DNA of 64,000 nucleotides from Cladopsammia gracilis (lineage: Eukaryota; Cnidaria; Anthozoa; Scleractinia; Dendrophylliidae). The stretch spans positions 535,001-599,000 of the forward strand of contig JAJGOT010000016.1 of the NCBI GenBank assembly GCA_022457155.1, written 5' to 3'. The notes under the pieces were generated by a model. The model did no database searches, had not been told where the DNA came from, and worked only from the letters and a program-made list of their open reading frames with translations. The position numbers and the translations under genes were made by a program. Positions 48,566-60,599 of this stretch are shown here, piece after piece; position 1 is the first letter of the stretch; each line of letters starts with the position of its first letter.

Positions 48566-51500
48566 GTAAGGACCAAAATACTTTTAGATACACAATAATA
48601 AGGGAGGAGGGTTACTTTCGTTAATGTCCACAACCTTTATTGTCTGATATGAATGTTCGCATTTTACGATTTCATTTACAGGTTCAGTTTTTATGTTATT
48701 GTTTTATATGTTTATTTTGTTATAGAGAGGCCAATAGGTTTTAGCCTAAATGAAAAAGTTTTGAATCTTCTGCTTTAGTGAGAATTGGAAAAAAGAAATA
48801 GATCGAAATGAGGTTGGGCGGGGGATGGGGGCGAGAACCATCGAGTTCATTTGGAAGTAAGGCAAGTTGACGAACAGAATAATAAACAAAAAACAACTTC
48901 CGTATCTCGGTATGGCGATATAGCTTTTAATATTATGTCAGCCGATGCGTCTACTGAAAAAATATCTTTAACTATTCAAACTTTGCATAGTTCGTAAAAC
49001 GTATTCGACCATGCGTTGGATATTTGAAATGTTCAAGTGTTTTTAAAGAAAAGAAATGGGGGTTCTTTTATCATTCCACATATAATAAGTTACTCTAGCA
49101 TAGTTAAGTCTTACCCTGGTTTGTGAATATTCCTTCATGGCGCGCACTCTCGCACTCTCGCGTGGCGTGATATCACGACATGGAAACATCTGTACAACCT
49201 TTGAACAGCATTCTGAGACAATATTCGAAAATCTTCGGAATTATTCGAAACATTTGCGGAAATAAAAAGAAAATACTTGGGTGCTTCGAGATATGTGATT
49301 TGATTCTACAATCTTGGTCAGAAATTTTGGGACTCTTTACCTTTTTCCCCACAAATTGACTTTGTCGTTACCTCCCCCTCCCCACCCCCAATACAGTGTT
49401 GAGTTTTATGCATAATATATATAGATAGGCTTAGCCTAACAGCGGAGCTCTCTGAACAGAAACGATGATGATAAGCTTAACTAGGTGAAAGGTCGGTAGC
49501 ACAAGAATAATTAGAATTAAGATTGACGACCAGGCTATTTTTCAATTTTAGCAATTCTCAAAAACAGTAAGCTTATTACGCTACCGTCTGCACAGTGCAT
49601 TTAGACTGAACAAATTCCACAAAAGCTCACTGTTTCTGAAATGTGAAACCTCTCTTGAGTAGCAAACCGCGAAAAAAAGCAGGGGAAAACGATTTTGCAA
49701 ACCGTTTTCTCCGCTAAACACAACTATAGTGTTTTTTTTCCTTTTAAAATGTTTTATTCATCACTAACAAATCCCTAAAGTTTAGAATATTATCCTGAGA
49801 GGCTAGTCATTTCCGGTTACAAGGCATCCTGAGTTAAAGCTAGTCATTTCCGGTTACAATAATACAAGGTCAGTTCCGGTCTACATGAGTCACTTGAAAG
49901 TCTATAGTCCATAAGGGATTATTTATAAAGTTCATTTCCGGTCGTTTGGTCCACTTGAAAGTCCTTTCTGGTTTGCACATGATCACTTTAGTCATTTCTG
50001 GTATTGAATGATGAGTTGCCAGTAGCTAAATTATTTATAGAGTCACAAGCTTTGACTGTTGTATTTCACAAATATTCGGATGACACCACAAAGCAGAAAA
50101 TTTCTATTTGGTCATTCGGGAGAAATCAATTTGCCCGGGGGGAGGGGGTACTCCCATATATGAGCTATATAGGTATGTGCCGCTGTCAAGGGTATGGTTT
50201 TCAAGCAGTTTAGTCTGGGATAGGGTATAGTAATCCGAAATTTTTGGTCTAGAATAGGGTATCATTTTCCACAAAACTGATCAGTTGCATGAAGAATTTA
50301 GTCTAGACGAGGTTTACTGGAAAATGGAAAAATTGGTAAGGTGTGCTGTACGACATTTTTACTGACCCCTGGTATCTTAGTCTGTGATAGTGAACAAGTT
50401 TCTGCAAAATAGTGAGTCTAGAAAAGGTCTAGGATAGGATAGGATTGCCCCGGGGGGCAATTTGCAACTGTGTTGTGATGTTATTCCTTATGTCCCTTAC
50501 AGTGTCCCAAGAGTTCTCGGTGCCATTGTGAAAATTTAAGTTGCTTTATTTCGAAAAACCCATATACCATAAAGTATGGTCTTAATGAAAAAGAAAATAG
50601 TCTTAACATTAACTAAAAACCTAGTAATGAGTAGTGCCGATAGGGTGGTAGTGAAAACACCCCACAACCTTTCACAGGTTCAAATTTTAATCTAGCTTGG
50701 AAAGGCGTGGTAAGGAGGCCATAAGGAGTGTCCGGACGTGAGCACCTCATGGCTTCTGTACTCTTTGCCACGTTTAATTTAGTCCCTGTACCTGTCTCGT
50801 ATTTGTGAAGTATAAAGGTAAACAATTTGTCTAAAGAAAAAAATGTCATTTACAAAACATGTGGAGTCATCCGCTTATTGGCGAATTTTAAAACGCTTTC
50901 CTCAGGCTTCTGGAATGAGGAAACCTTCAATAGTATCATCCTTTCTTATACTGGTCGCCAAAACTTCTGCGCATAAAATGTACAAAAGTGGAGACCGGGG
51001 ATCTCCCTGCCTCACCCCCCACTCGAGTGGAATTTCTTTGGTCAAAAACACATTAACTATAATTTTCATATTTGCTTGACAGTATAATGTAGAAATCCAC
51101 CGCTGGAAATTAGGGCCAAATCCAAAACGACTTAAAACATTGGTAAAAAGTTTTCCAATGTTTTTCTACCATGTCAATTGTCAAAGGCTTTCTCTTGATC
51201 AATATTCAGCAAGATACCAGTTTCATTGGTAATATTTATATAATATTTTAGAGTGTCACGCAAGTGAAATAAATTCTCAAAAATCGTCCTACCTGGGACG
51301 GAACAAGTTTGATCTTCTTGAAATAATCGAGGGTAACAATTTTGAAAGTCTGTTTGTAAGAGCTTTTGAACAAATTTTGTAATCAACATTGAGTAGCGAA
51401 ATGGCGGGGTCACCATTGTTTGAGGTTTTTCTTATCATCTTTCTTGTAAAGTAATCTAGTCACGCTTCCTTGCATTGAATCACTGAGAGAATTATTTTCC

Positions 51501-54500
51501 AAACTAAATTTATAATTTCGAACAGAATAGGGCCTAAAAGATCCCAGAATTTAGCGAAAAATTGTTGAGGTAATCCGTCTGAACCGGGGGTTTTCCCTGA
51601 AGAAAGTCCACGCATTGCGTGGGTAATTTCAGCCAAAGATAAAAATCCTTCGCAGGATAAAATTTCGCTCTCACTTAATCTGTTTACAAGTTTGTTCAAA
51701 AATTCGGTTTGGACTGTTAAATTAACAGGTTCTTGCAAGTACAAATTACGGTAAAAATCGAAATGGGCCGGAATCTTGTGAAAAGACTTCAACACCGGCG
51801 GAGTTATAAATAGATTGAACAGTATTTTTCTGAGCACGTGAATTTGGTAAGCTATTCACCTTCTTCAAGCCATTTGACTCTGCTACGAATTTGGCTTCCT
51901 CTCATTTGAGATAAATTAATGGCCCGAATTTCTCTTTCAAGCGTTTCTATGGTGGTTTTCGCTGAGCTATCTCCTTCAATAAGAGCCCGTTTAGCTTCGA
52001 TCAAAGAATTTATAGTTGCGTGGCCTTTTAATATCGCGATTTAACTTAATATGCGTTGTTTACTTCGACCAAAATCTATAGCAACTAATTTTATAGATTC
52101 TTTAAGAAAATCCTACAAAGCTTGAATGGAAGTAAATGCTTTCCAGTACAATGCATGTTTCTTAATAATTTCTGAGATCATATCGCAAATATCAAATTCT
52201 AAATTTAGCCTCCAAAGTCCTGGTCCACGGGAAAATGCATTATGCAAATTGCGGCTTAAATCAACAGAATAATTGATCGGAAAAAACACAAGGCAAAATT
52301 TCACATTTTAAAAAGGAATCATACAAGTCCTGAGCAATAAAAAAATTATCCAAACGTGTACCGATAGTTTTATCCGCATTATTACCATGTGCATTGTATT
52401 TTTCAGTCGGCCGTGTTTTTTTGCGCCAGAGAACACTGTGCAGATCTTTCAAATCCATGGAAATTGTAGGATTTCCTCCAAGCTTATCAGAAACGTTTTC
52501 AATGCAGTTAAAATCGCCAGCAATAATTTGAAAAGAGTTCGGAAAAAATATTCATGAATTGTGTCATAAAAGAACGTTCACTTGGATTCGTGGGTGCATA
52601 AGTATAAAACCAAATTAATTTTCGTGTCGTCGAGTTCAGTTAAAACACTAACAATTCTACCAGAAGAATCTTTTTTCCATTGTAAACATTTGAAATCAGT
52701 ATTTTCAGCGACAAGAATGGCAACGCCGCCTTGTTTACCAAGAGCGGGCGACCAGAAACTTTTACCGCGCCATTTCATTTAGCTGTCAGAGTGTCTTGTC
52801 GCTAAAGGTTCTTGTAAACAAATAAAATCAGAACGGGAATTTTTCGCAAAATCAAAAACAGAGCGTTGTTTCGCTTCATTGCCAAAACCACGGATATTCA
52901 AAGTTGTAAATTTAGCTCTGAATGCAAAAACTTGGAGAAAATTGTTCTGGTAAAATTAACACATTTAACTTAAGCTTAAGCTTAAGTCTTATTATTAAAC
53001 TAAACAATTTTTGCAAATCACATTTAGACGTTACTTGCTTTTCTGCTTATGTTTGTTTGTCCGATGTCCAGTGTTTCTCCTCTTCGGCAAAGGTTGTTTG
53101 CCGTCATATTCATAACGTTCGAGAGTTTTAGTGTCCGTTTTCTCCGCTCCTGTGGTACTGGATTCCGTAATATAAAAAACATTTAGCTCTATATTCCTCC
53201 AAAAACGCTTGATTTGCAGAGTCGCACAGCCTCAAATGCGGTCTTGACCACTGTTCGAGAAATTGTAAAACCTGTCTTAAGTAGCAAACCGCGAAAATGC
53301 AGGGAAATAACGACTTTTAAACGGTTTTCTCAGTTTTCTCCGCTAAACACAGCTCCAACTATTACCGAGCTGACGTGACATTCGCCATGTAGCTGCGCGA
53401 AGGCGCGAAAATCAAAGCCTCGCTTTCGTTTCAAAATGCCCAACACGGGGGGCGGCGGGCGGACGGACACGCGCCCGCGAAACATTCCGCTGGTCATGAC
53501 CATGAAAAATGACGGCATGGGTTCTATGAGTATGGCGCTCCGCGCGGGCCTTCGGCCCGCAGAGCTCCGCTATAACCAAGCCACAATGTCTCAACTTTGT
53601 ATTGGGGGGAGGGGGGACTGGGAAATGGAACGATAGTTTCTCTCTTCGAAAAAAAATTGTCATTGTGTAGTGTCCCAAGCTATTTTGTCCACGGTTGTAG
53701 TCTCGTGTTCAATTGATATCCGCGCACCCGTGTATTAACCTATTTATTCCAGAATGTTTATCTCTGTCCAGGCTTATATATAGATCTCTATGAACATAAT
53801 ACTGGGGGAGCGGGAGCGGCAATGATAAAGGTCACTTGGGCTCGTGAAAGGCTGAAAATTGGATAGCTCAATATCCTTTACTTTCACAGGTACCCGTAAA
53901 ACCACTTTTGCATTGATGACCGAAGTTCAGAGGATTGCAAGGAATATTACTGAGAATTTCCTATATTTATCTGAACCAAAGAATGGTAAGGCTTGTAAAT
54001 ACCATATCTGAAATATGTCCTCATTAATTTCTTTTCGAAAAAAAATAATTACACTATAATCTCGATTTGAAATTTATCCAGGACAAGAACAACGGGAAAA
54101 AAATAAGGAAAGGAATGATAATGCGCAAGAAAAGTCAAATAAAATGATCAACGGGAATATTGTTCAAATTAACGCAGCATCCTTTAGTAAAGATTTTTAA
54201 ACAAATAATAAATAAATATATGATTTATTTCATATATATCATTTCACAATAAATAAATACTTAACCATCCTCTTCCCGTGAAAGGTTTTTCAGGTGTGAT
54301 AAAATAAATACAACGATAAAAACAAATACTGCGAAATAAATAGAACATGAAAACCCCGACTGAAAGGTGACTGACCAGCGGCTATTTACAAGCGTGGGGT
54401 AGGCGTTAAACCCGGGTCTACCTGAAACAGCCCCAGCTAGTGGTCCGATTTGGACTTGAAACCGTTTTTTGCTTTCAACTATGCACTCTTTGGCTCATCG

Positions 54501-57500
54501 TTTTGAGAATTGGCTATTACTTAGATACAATTATGTTTTTTTTACATATATCACAACTAATATACACTTAGTATAGTCTTGTTGGACGTAACAATCGTTT
54601 TTGTTGAATATTGAAGGTCAACCTCCAGTAGTGGACCTCGTTTTTGCTTTGGATGCCTCATCTAGTTCTTCAATGGACGTCTTCGATTATGAACGCAAGC
54701 TAGTAGCGGCCCTGTTGGATGGTTTCAGTATCTCTCCAAGCGGGACTAGAGTTTCTATTGTTTCTTGTTCCCTGGTTTACTGCTACGTTAATTTCGACTT
54801 CAAGAAACACGTCAATAAGAACTGTGTCATGACCTGGCTTCCAATTATATTGTATGTTGAATGGTCTTTTAAATGGCTTTTAGATATTGTTTATTTGTAT
54901 AGATTCATTTATTATACAGGGCCCCTATGAATACCAGCTTCGGCTGAATGGGCTACCCTGTTTTTAAATAAAATTTAATTAATTGAATTAATTTTAAGGC
55001 AGGCGAACATACATTTGGTCGATAACCAGGTGTAACATCACTATAGAATGTTATTATGTTGATGTGACCCTGACGACGATAATATAAACTTTATATACAT
55101 TCATCTGTAAATTAAACAACAAAGCGTTTTCTCTGAATTTGTTAACGGCGAGAGAGTAAAGACATTATAATAATATTTATAGAGACCTTAATCGCGAGGG
55201 AAAACAATAATCGGCTCACAAAACGTGGGAGCCACTGCTCCATCTTTTGTTACCTTGACAGATTTTCCCAACCTCAGTGTACCCAAATGTTTTCCTTTCA
55301 TGTTTATTTATTTATTTATTTATTTATTTTGTTATCCCATGAATGGATAGTTTTTAAATTCTTAAACAATTTATCTTCTTTTATCCACTATGAACATCAT
55401 TAGGCTAATTAATTCATATGAATATCTTTCATCGCAGACATCAAGGTGGATACCCAGCGCTTGGCAACTGCCTCAAAACTATCAACACGATTGTATTCAA
55501 AAAAGGGACTGGTATGAGGATCAACTCCAGGAAGATACTCTTTGTGATTAGTATCAGTAAAACATGGGTTGGAATGTTTCCAAAATTCCCAGCCAGTTGG
55601 CTTAAGAAAAATGGTGTAGAGATTTTTGGTTTGGCAATTGGTCCAAAGAAAGATGCTCTGGATCAGCTGCGACAGCTTGCTAGTGTTCCCATCGATAAGC
55701 ACGTATTTTGGGTGAAGACGTTAGACGAAATCCGTCCTTTGGTCAACATGCTTTGGAGAAGGGGTGAGGTTGCAGATCTGTTGTATTTGATAACTTACGA
55801 ATACATCACTGATACTTCTTGTTGACTGAGATAATCCGAGACAAAATGAGCTATCCCTAGAGTTCATATATCTTTTGCTGATTTTAGAAATTTTAGTAAA
55901 TTTGGTTTTAGCAAATTAGGTAATTTTAGTAAATTTGGATCCATGGATGCGATTTTCTGGCCATCCAAATAATCAAACTTCGTGGATCCAAATTTTACTT
56001 CATATTAGTCACTTAAGCACCATATCTTGTGGAGGACATGATGAGCTATAACAGGGTTAAAATAGTGAGTGTACCACAGCAAAAATCCCAGGAAGGTGGA
56101 CGGGCAACAAAGACCCCCTCCCCACCCCCCCCCCCCCCCCCCACCCGTTTACAACCTTGCGGGTATTAATTTGCTTGTATGTATGAGGATTTAGTGATCC
56201 TCTTTTTTTGGAAAACGCCTTCATTGACAGTTCTTTAATGATTTTACCTTTCGGTTGATCAGGCGGCTTCCCAACCACGTGTCATGGAAATGGGACGCAT
56301 TATGACGAGTGTGAACGGAAGTGCTCATGCATCAGGGGCCAGTTAAAGCAGTGTGAACGCGTCCGCGAGAATTTCCGTTCAATAAGCAAGCAGAATAGAA
56401 TTCGTTTCATCAAAGCTTTACAACTGGTTTCAACAAAAGAACCATTCAAGTCGGAATACGTCACACTGGTGTCCAATTACAAACATTTATTTCATTGTGT
56501 CAATGAAAGAAAGTTCTTTCTTCCATGGCATCGTGCTTTTCTTTTGTATCTGGAAAATTTGCTGAGACAAGTTGACTGCAGGATAACAATTCCTTATTTG
56601 GACTGGAGCAATGATGCTTATGCTGTCAGTGATAAAGGAGCTGCGCATGATCAATGCGTGTTGACTCAACCTTTTAGAAAAGAAGAATGGATAATAAACA
56701 AAAATATTTGTCTAAAAAGGCCATTCCAGGGTAATGCTCCAGATGCAAAAATGTTAGAAGTAGTGTTTGACCTCCCATGGCAAAAGTTCTCCGACTTTGA
56801 ACTCATAATGCGTGTTATTTTCCATCACTCTATATCGTGCGATAACATTGGCGGCAATATCTGCTCACAAGAGGCTGCTAAGACTCTAGAATTTATCATG
56901 TTAACGGCTTATGTGGACAAGCTGTGGGGCCGCTGGCAAAACGTAAGCAATTTTCATCGCGACACTGGATTTCCACGAGTTTCCGATAAACTTCCAGGAT
57001 TTTACAGAAGATATGTAGGCGAAATGAAACGGCTAGACAAGCAACCGGGTTGTGTGAAAATTGTATACGATAAGTCAGCCGAAATCGAAGATGACAAAAC
57101 TACACAATTGTCCAAAGGTAAATTTTTCTTCTGGGGATAACGAGTGTAACCGATGATGATATAATATGAAAGTTAGTAGACATCTTCAGTTGATGTACTT
57201 GTTAGGGACACGGGAAAACGTATTGAAAATGATATTTAACCCTTGGCCTGCGTAAGCACGTTTTAAGGTCCTTAATTCTGAGCATTATAATTTGTATATT
57301 TAAACGGCTGATTATGAAAATTTGAAATTTCGAAAGTAAATGCAGTGATTATTTGGTAAGTTGCCTTAACAGCTGTAAAAATATATTCATTTCCAGAAGT
57401 ATATCAAGAATGGTTTTATCAAATACATCACAAAAAAATTCAATAAACCAATCAGTCATGAAGCATAGCGCATCACTAGTTAGTAATTAGTAACTCGGAT

Positions 57501-57678
57501 CGTTTTGGGCTCACTAGACTACTCTACCTATTTTTCCACAGGTTGGTTAACCCACTATCGTGTTTCAAGAAAAACTATCCAAGTGTTTGCTGTGAGCAAA
57601 GAAGAGAGACAACACCTGCTGGAACTCCAAAGGAGGTTAATATTGACCAAGGATCCAAATAGCAAAGGGAAAAATTGA
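48487..57678 (+). CDS. Secreted vWA-tyrosinase-like fusion protein (six exons)
   Basis: Exons 48,487-48,565; 53,890-53,985; 54,617-54,851; 55,438-55,763; 56,263-57,117; 57,542-57,678. All joints are GT/AG and in phase, giving 576 codons including the TGA at 57,676-57,678. Layout: N-terminal leader of about 26 residues, a short linker, vWA (about 61-245), tyrosinase-like domain (246-530) and a C-terminal tail (531-575). Tyrosinases oxidise phenols with two copper atoms held by six histidines; here several ligands are missing, so catalysis is unlikely. An extracellular binding or matrix role is inferred. It is divergent from the giant vWA/EGF gene. Least certain are exon 1 and the exon 3 donor. 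I do not recall a named family with this fusion. Confidence 0.7.
49803..50000 (+). promoter_or_regulatory. Cluster of ETS-like TTTCCGGT motifs
   Basis: TTCCGG occurs at 49,811, 49,848, 49,874 and 49,936, with two TTTCTGG variants near 49,964 and 49,995; several are inside a shared GTCATTTCCGGTTACA. ACCGGAA is the core of ETS-family binding sites. It may equally be a degenerate minisatellite. Confidence 0.4.
50125..50470. repeat. G-rich dispersed repeat
   Basis: Bounded by TTTGCCCGGGGGGAGG and TGCCCCGGGGGGCAATTT, with inner GGGATAGGGTATAG and GAATAGGGTATCAT motifs. The related piece is at 34,610. Confidence 0.55.
50630..52930 (-). mobile_element. Tx1/L1-like LINE relic (endonuclease plus reverse transcriptase)
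   Basis: Read on the minus strand. Near 52,910 it starts FTTLNIRGFGNEAK and SRSDFICLQE, then GKQGGVAILVAEN, the N-terminal endonuclease. RT parts follow: SSGKTPGSDGLPQQFF (about 51,600), CSVPGRTIFENLFHLRD and LLNIDQEKAFDN (about 51,200), GVRQGDPG (51,000), and TGTKLNVAKS (50,770). Stops and frameshifts break the frame, and the 3' end is missing. Upstream residues near 53,050-53,130 (KTLERYEYDGKQPLPKRR) may be the tail of ORF1. Non-functional. Confidence 0.85.
53890..53985 (+). CDS. Exon 2: linker before vWA
   Basis: 96 nt, phase 1-1 (TRKTTFALMTEVQRIARN, ITENFLYLSEPKN). Acceptor TTTCACAG, donor GTAAGG. No domain; contains a likely amphipathic helix and one N-glycosylation sequon. Confidence 0.65.
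54617..54851 (+). CDS. Exon 3: vWA N-terminal half
   Basis: 235 nt, phase 1 to 2. PVVDLVFALDASSSSS gives an intact DxSxS, and GTRVSIVS follows. The GTATGT donor at 54,852 is chosen because it is the one consensus site found in the phase required by exon 4; it turns NFDFKKHVNKNC into a plausible strand before HQGGYPALG. The open frame that continues to 54,930 is intron. Confidence 0.75.
55438..55763 (+). CDS. Exon 4: vWA C-terminal half
   Basis: 326 nt, phase 2 to 1. HQGGYPALGNCL, RKILFVIS, VEIFGLAIGPKKDALDQL, LASVPIDKHVFWV follow the vWA order. The usual MIDAS T (YPALGN) and TDG (ISISKTW) are absent, so the metal site is partial. Confidence 0.85.
56263..57117 (+). CDS. Exon 5: tyrosinase-like domain, ligands missing
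   Basis: 855 nt, phase 1-1. CERKCSCIRGQLKQCE is the Cys-rich entry; FFLPWHRAFLLYLENLLR is CuA and PYLDWS its follow-on. The PWHR histidine is present, but nine residues before it lies Asn, not His (two His are nearby). In CuB, FHHSISCDNIGG has Ser/Cys where the second His belongs, and TLEFIMLTAYVDKLW has Leu-Thr in place of His-His. At best CuA could be partly assembled. Confidence 0.88.
57542..57678 (+). CDS. Exon 6: C-terminal tail and stop
   Basis: 137 nt from a TTCCACAG acceptor (WLTHYRVSRKTIQVFAVS ... LTKDPNSKGKN) to TGA at 57,676-57,678. Mixed basic and acidic helix-prone tail, no domain seen. Confidence 0.75.
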
Positions 57679-57693
57679 TTTCTACCTACAGTT

Positions 57694-58000
57694 ACAACTA
57701 ATTGCAATAACGTTGTCATATGAAAAAACAAAAAAACAAAAAGCAAAAAGCAAAAAGCAAAACACCAAATAGGAATTAATTAACCATGTGATGTAATTTG
57801 GAATTCGCTAGATGAATCAGCCTCGAATTGCATCAAAATGACACCAAGAAACTGATGCAAACGATTTCTCTTAATTAATACATGTACACAGCTATAAACG
57901 TGCGTGTTGTGAATGTTGCAAGGTATGATAATTATATGCTAATTAATTCCTATTTGTTTTTTTGCTTTTTTATATGACAACGTTATTGCAATTAGGTGTA
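57694..58000. mobile_element. Fold-back element just past the stop codon
   Basis: AATTGCAATAACGTTGTCAT appears at 57,702 and in reverse complement near 57,977; inner ends ATAGGAATTAATTA and TAATTAATTCCTAT. It starts 16 bases after the stop, so it may form part of the 3' UTR. Confidence 0.75.
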
Positions 58001-58229
58001 CATGTTACAAAAGAAAATCAAAATACTGCCAAAAGACTTGTACACACAGGTTGTAACTGATCTTTATTTCAAAATTAAAGGCAAGGGTACATTGCAACTA
58101 TTTATTTTCTAAGTAACTTAACGGTCCTACATAAGTTTAGATATATGGATTAGCATCACTTTCACGGACGATCCGGTTTCGGGAAGTAAAATATCACACA
58201 CACTCATTTTCATTGTTAGTTAATTTTCA

Positions 58230-59935
58230 GTTCTGTTCTTCAGTTCCGATTAAGTATCCCTGGATTAGCGGTTAATCAATGGTTAAATTTCTTATTCATA
58301 GGATAACTAATCGAAGGATAAAAGGGGCGTTCCTGAAAAGCAATTTAACCCTCCATTAACTATACCTCGATTAAACTCAGAATAAACCGGTTGGACCAGT
58401 TATTCACACATCAGTGCAAGCACGCGCGAAAATGACAATGCGCGGGAAAAAGGTGTTTTACACAAAGCTTGCAAGCTCTTGTTTTCCATTCTAACTCAAA
58501 GAATCTCGTCATAAATTCTACAAATGGAACCTTGATATTTGTTGTTTTAGTCGAAGAAAAAAAATCTCTTGCGATCTGGTCAAGGGAAACGGAATAAAAA
58601 TGAATGATTCAGTTCAAAGCAATTTGACTCGATCTATAAAGGAAATGTATAAGTAAAAAAACTGATAAAGCTGTAAACCGAATCGGTGAGTTCATTCGAT
58701 TATTTCATTTGTCAAATTAGCTAAAATTGTCAGCCATGTAACCATTTGATTAAATCTGAATAATAAAGCAGTGATTTCAGAAAAAGTGCTTTTCATAGTT
58801 TTACACTAACATCATAGAGTTCACGCTAAAAAACTTGTCATTCATTTCATCTTCTCTTTGACATCAATTTAAGCTTAAGCTCATCTTATTTTTGTGGGCG
58901 GCACGGTGGTCTAGCGGTTAGCGTGTCGGACTTTCAACCTGAAGGTCGGTGGTTCGAGCCTGGTCTCTGCCGTCGTGTTGTTTCCTTAGACAAGAAACTT
59001 TACTCCACACTGTCTCTCTCCACCCAGGTGTATAAATCGGTACCGGCGACAAAATGCTGGGGTTAACCCTGCGATGGACTAGCATCCCATCCAGGGGGGA
59101 GTAGCAATATTCCTAGTTGCTTCATGCTACGGAAACCGGGTTAAGCTCCGGCCGTGTGGGCCATCGTGGCCCGAGTGCGACTTTACCTTTATCTCATCTT
59201 ATTTTAGCGATCTTTTCCCACCCTTTTCTACTGCAATTTGCTGTAAAAACAAATATTTAATTCAAGGATTCTTGGATAGAATCCCAAAACTGGTAAAACG
59301 ATATGTAAAGAGTGTATATGGCGTATTTCTTTTATCTTGCATTTCAATAATATAACTGAAAACTTAAGCTTCATTTATTCTACTTCGTGAAAGCCCCGAA
59401 AACTACATGTATTGAATGTTACCGTTCAAAAAAGTGAGCATGACTGCTGTAAGCTTAGCAAGAGCTTTTATTATTTTGAGTTATTGCCGTGACGGAAAGA
59501 TTTCCGTGTTTGCGGGTTTGTCCGCCTTGACGCTCCTTGACTCAATCCCCTTTACTGCAAATGACATTTTTCTGCCAAAAACTCGGTTTATTCTTTTCGG
59601 AATCTGTAAGGTCAGGAAGTTCATCTATCATTTAAGTCGCCATTAGGAACCATTTCTAGTATGAATTGCTTTCTATATTTCCTGAACCAACTTAACGAGC
59701 AATTTATTCCGCCATTTTGTTTATTTGACAATTAACTTTATTCGCCGATTAGTGAGTTAATCGACCTCGCTTGGTGGATTAAATTTAACCCTTATTTTAT
59801 CCCTTTATTAGCGCTAATCGTACTTCCAGGAAGACCAGGAACAGAAGCTTAACGAAAATGATAAATTTTATTCCTCGGTTACTGAGGCAATTTTAATCGT
59901 GGGTTAACGCTAATCGGCTTTTCAGGAACTGGGGC
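58230..59935. repeat. Inverted pair of degenerate repeats around a SINE
   Basis: A block near 58,230-58,400 (TTCCTGAAAAGC, ATTAGCGGTTAATC) recurs inverted near 59,750-59,935 (GCTTTTCAGGAAC, CGCTAATCGG). It may be one old element with the SINE inserted, or two unrelated insertions. Confidence 0.4.
58897..59200 (+). repeat. tRNA-derived SINE
   Basis: Head with Pol III A box TGGTCTAGCGG and B box GGTTCGAGCC, then a body with ACTCCACACTGTCTCTC and GCGATGGACTAGCATCCCAT, ending near GTGCGACTTTACCTTTAT. Length about 300 bases. A relative of the old copy at 20,930. The head cannot fold as a normal tRNA gene without the body. Confidence 0.8.
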
Positions 59936-60091
59936 CTGTGTAATAACTGTAGTTACATTAATTTGAACTGATATAACGACATTTTGAAAATTGTATAATG
60001 TTTTCAACCATTGTTCTTCATAGCTTCCTCAAACAATCTAGAAGTCGGATGTTCCATTTTGCTCTAAGCTGTTTTCAACTGTAATTTGTCT

Positions 60092-60124
60092 TTAGAAAGC
60101 TGAACTTCGTTGAAACGAGAATAT
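60092..60124 (-). CDS. Possible terminal exon of the PPPY-tail gene
   Basis: A good TTTTATTGCAG acceptor at 60,125 leads in phase 0 into IFSFQRSSAF and a TAA (60,092-60,094). The phase fits the donor at 62,455. A tail this short is weak evidence. Confidence 0.3.
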   Translation of the reverse strand: MFSFQRSSAF

Positions 60125-60360
60125 CTGCAATAAAAAAGAATAATAAGTAAAAATGAAATGTAATTTTAAGTTAAACAGTAAACTCTTGCATGGAGAGAAC
60201 CTCGCTAAGCCGAATATGAATTGAAGTCCGGGGGGTTACAGAAGAAATACACTGATTGCCACGGAAACTTGCTATTACGGCTATAATGGTGATCCCGATG
60301 GATTTTGAGTTGACTGCATGCGTATTGTTATTTTATGCAGCGGAAACTGAAAAGTGTATT

Positions 60361-60510
60361 TAACCTTCAGACGTACAACAGGGGCGGAAATGCAACCCCT
60401 ACCTAAGGTTGTTTTTCAGGTCAGCACCTGCCGTCTTTAGATACAAAGTTTGGCAAAGTTTAGTGAGAATAAGTTGCTATGGTTATAACATAAGACGTTA
60501 CTAACAAGCA
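60361..60510. repeat. 0.6-kb dispersed repeat, collapsed remnant
   Basis: CTTCAGACGTACAACAGG, then GCACCTGCCGTCTTTAGATA (inverted relative of the usual end) and TTGGCAAAGTTTAG keep the family motifs but the middle is gone. Confidence 0.45.
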
Positions 60511-60599
60511 GCATCAAGAGTGTGGTAAACAAAATGGTGTTAGGGTAGATACCAGCTTTGAGATAAAAACTGGCGCTAGTAATGAAATATTACTGCACC

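Larger units (their letters stand above)
48566..53889. other. Intron 1 of vWA-tyrosinase gene
   Basis: 5.3 kb. Contents in order: AT-rich DNA, a direct-repeat arm at 49,638-49,735, an ETS-like motif cluster at 49,803-50,000, a G-rich repeat at 50,125-50,470, a LINE relic at 50,630-52,930, the second direct-repeat arm at 53,262-53,352, and a GC-rich patch at 53,396-53,640. Confidence 0.7.

Noticed and set aside
50613..52782. Functional reverse transcriptase gene
   Set aside because: Broken by stops and frame changes, with no complete 3' end.
53396..53678. 88-codon frame in the GC-rich patch on the minus strand
   Set aside because: Compositional artefact: proline- and arginine-rich with no homology, and overlapped by a plus-strand frame of equal quality.
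54852..54930. Extension of the vWA exon in the same frame
   Set aside because: The GTATGT donor at 54,852 gives the phase needed by exon 4; the extension reads as intron.
58897..58970. Functional tRNA gene
   Set aside because: A and B boxes belong to a 300-base SINE; the acceptor ends do not pair as in a tRNA.
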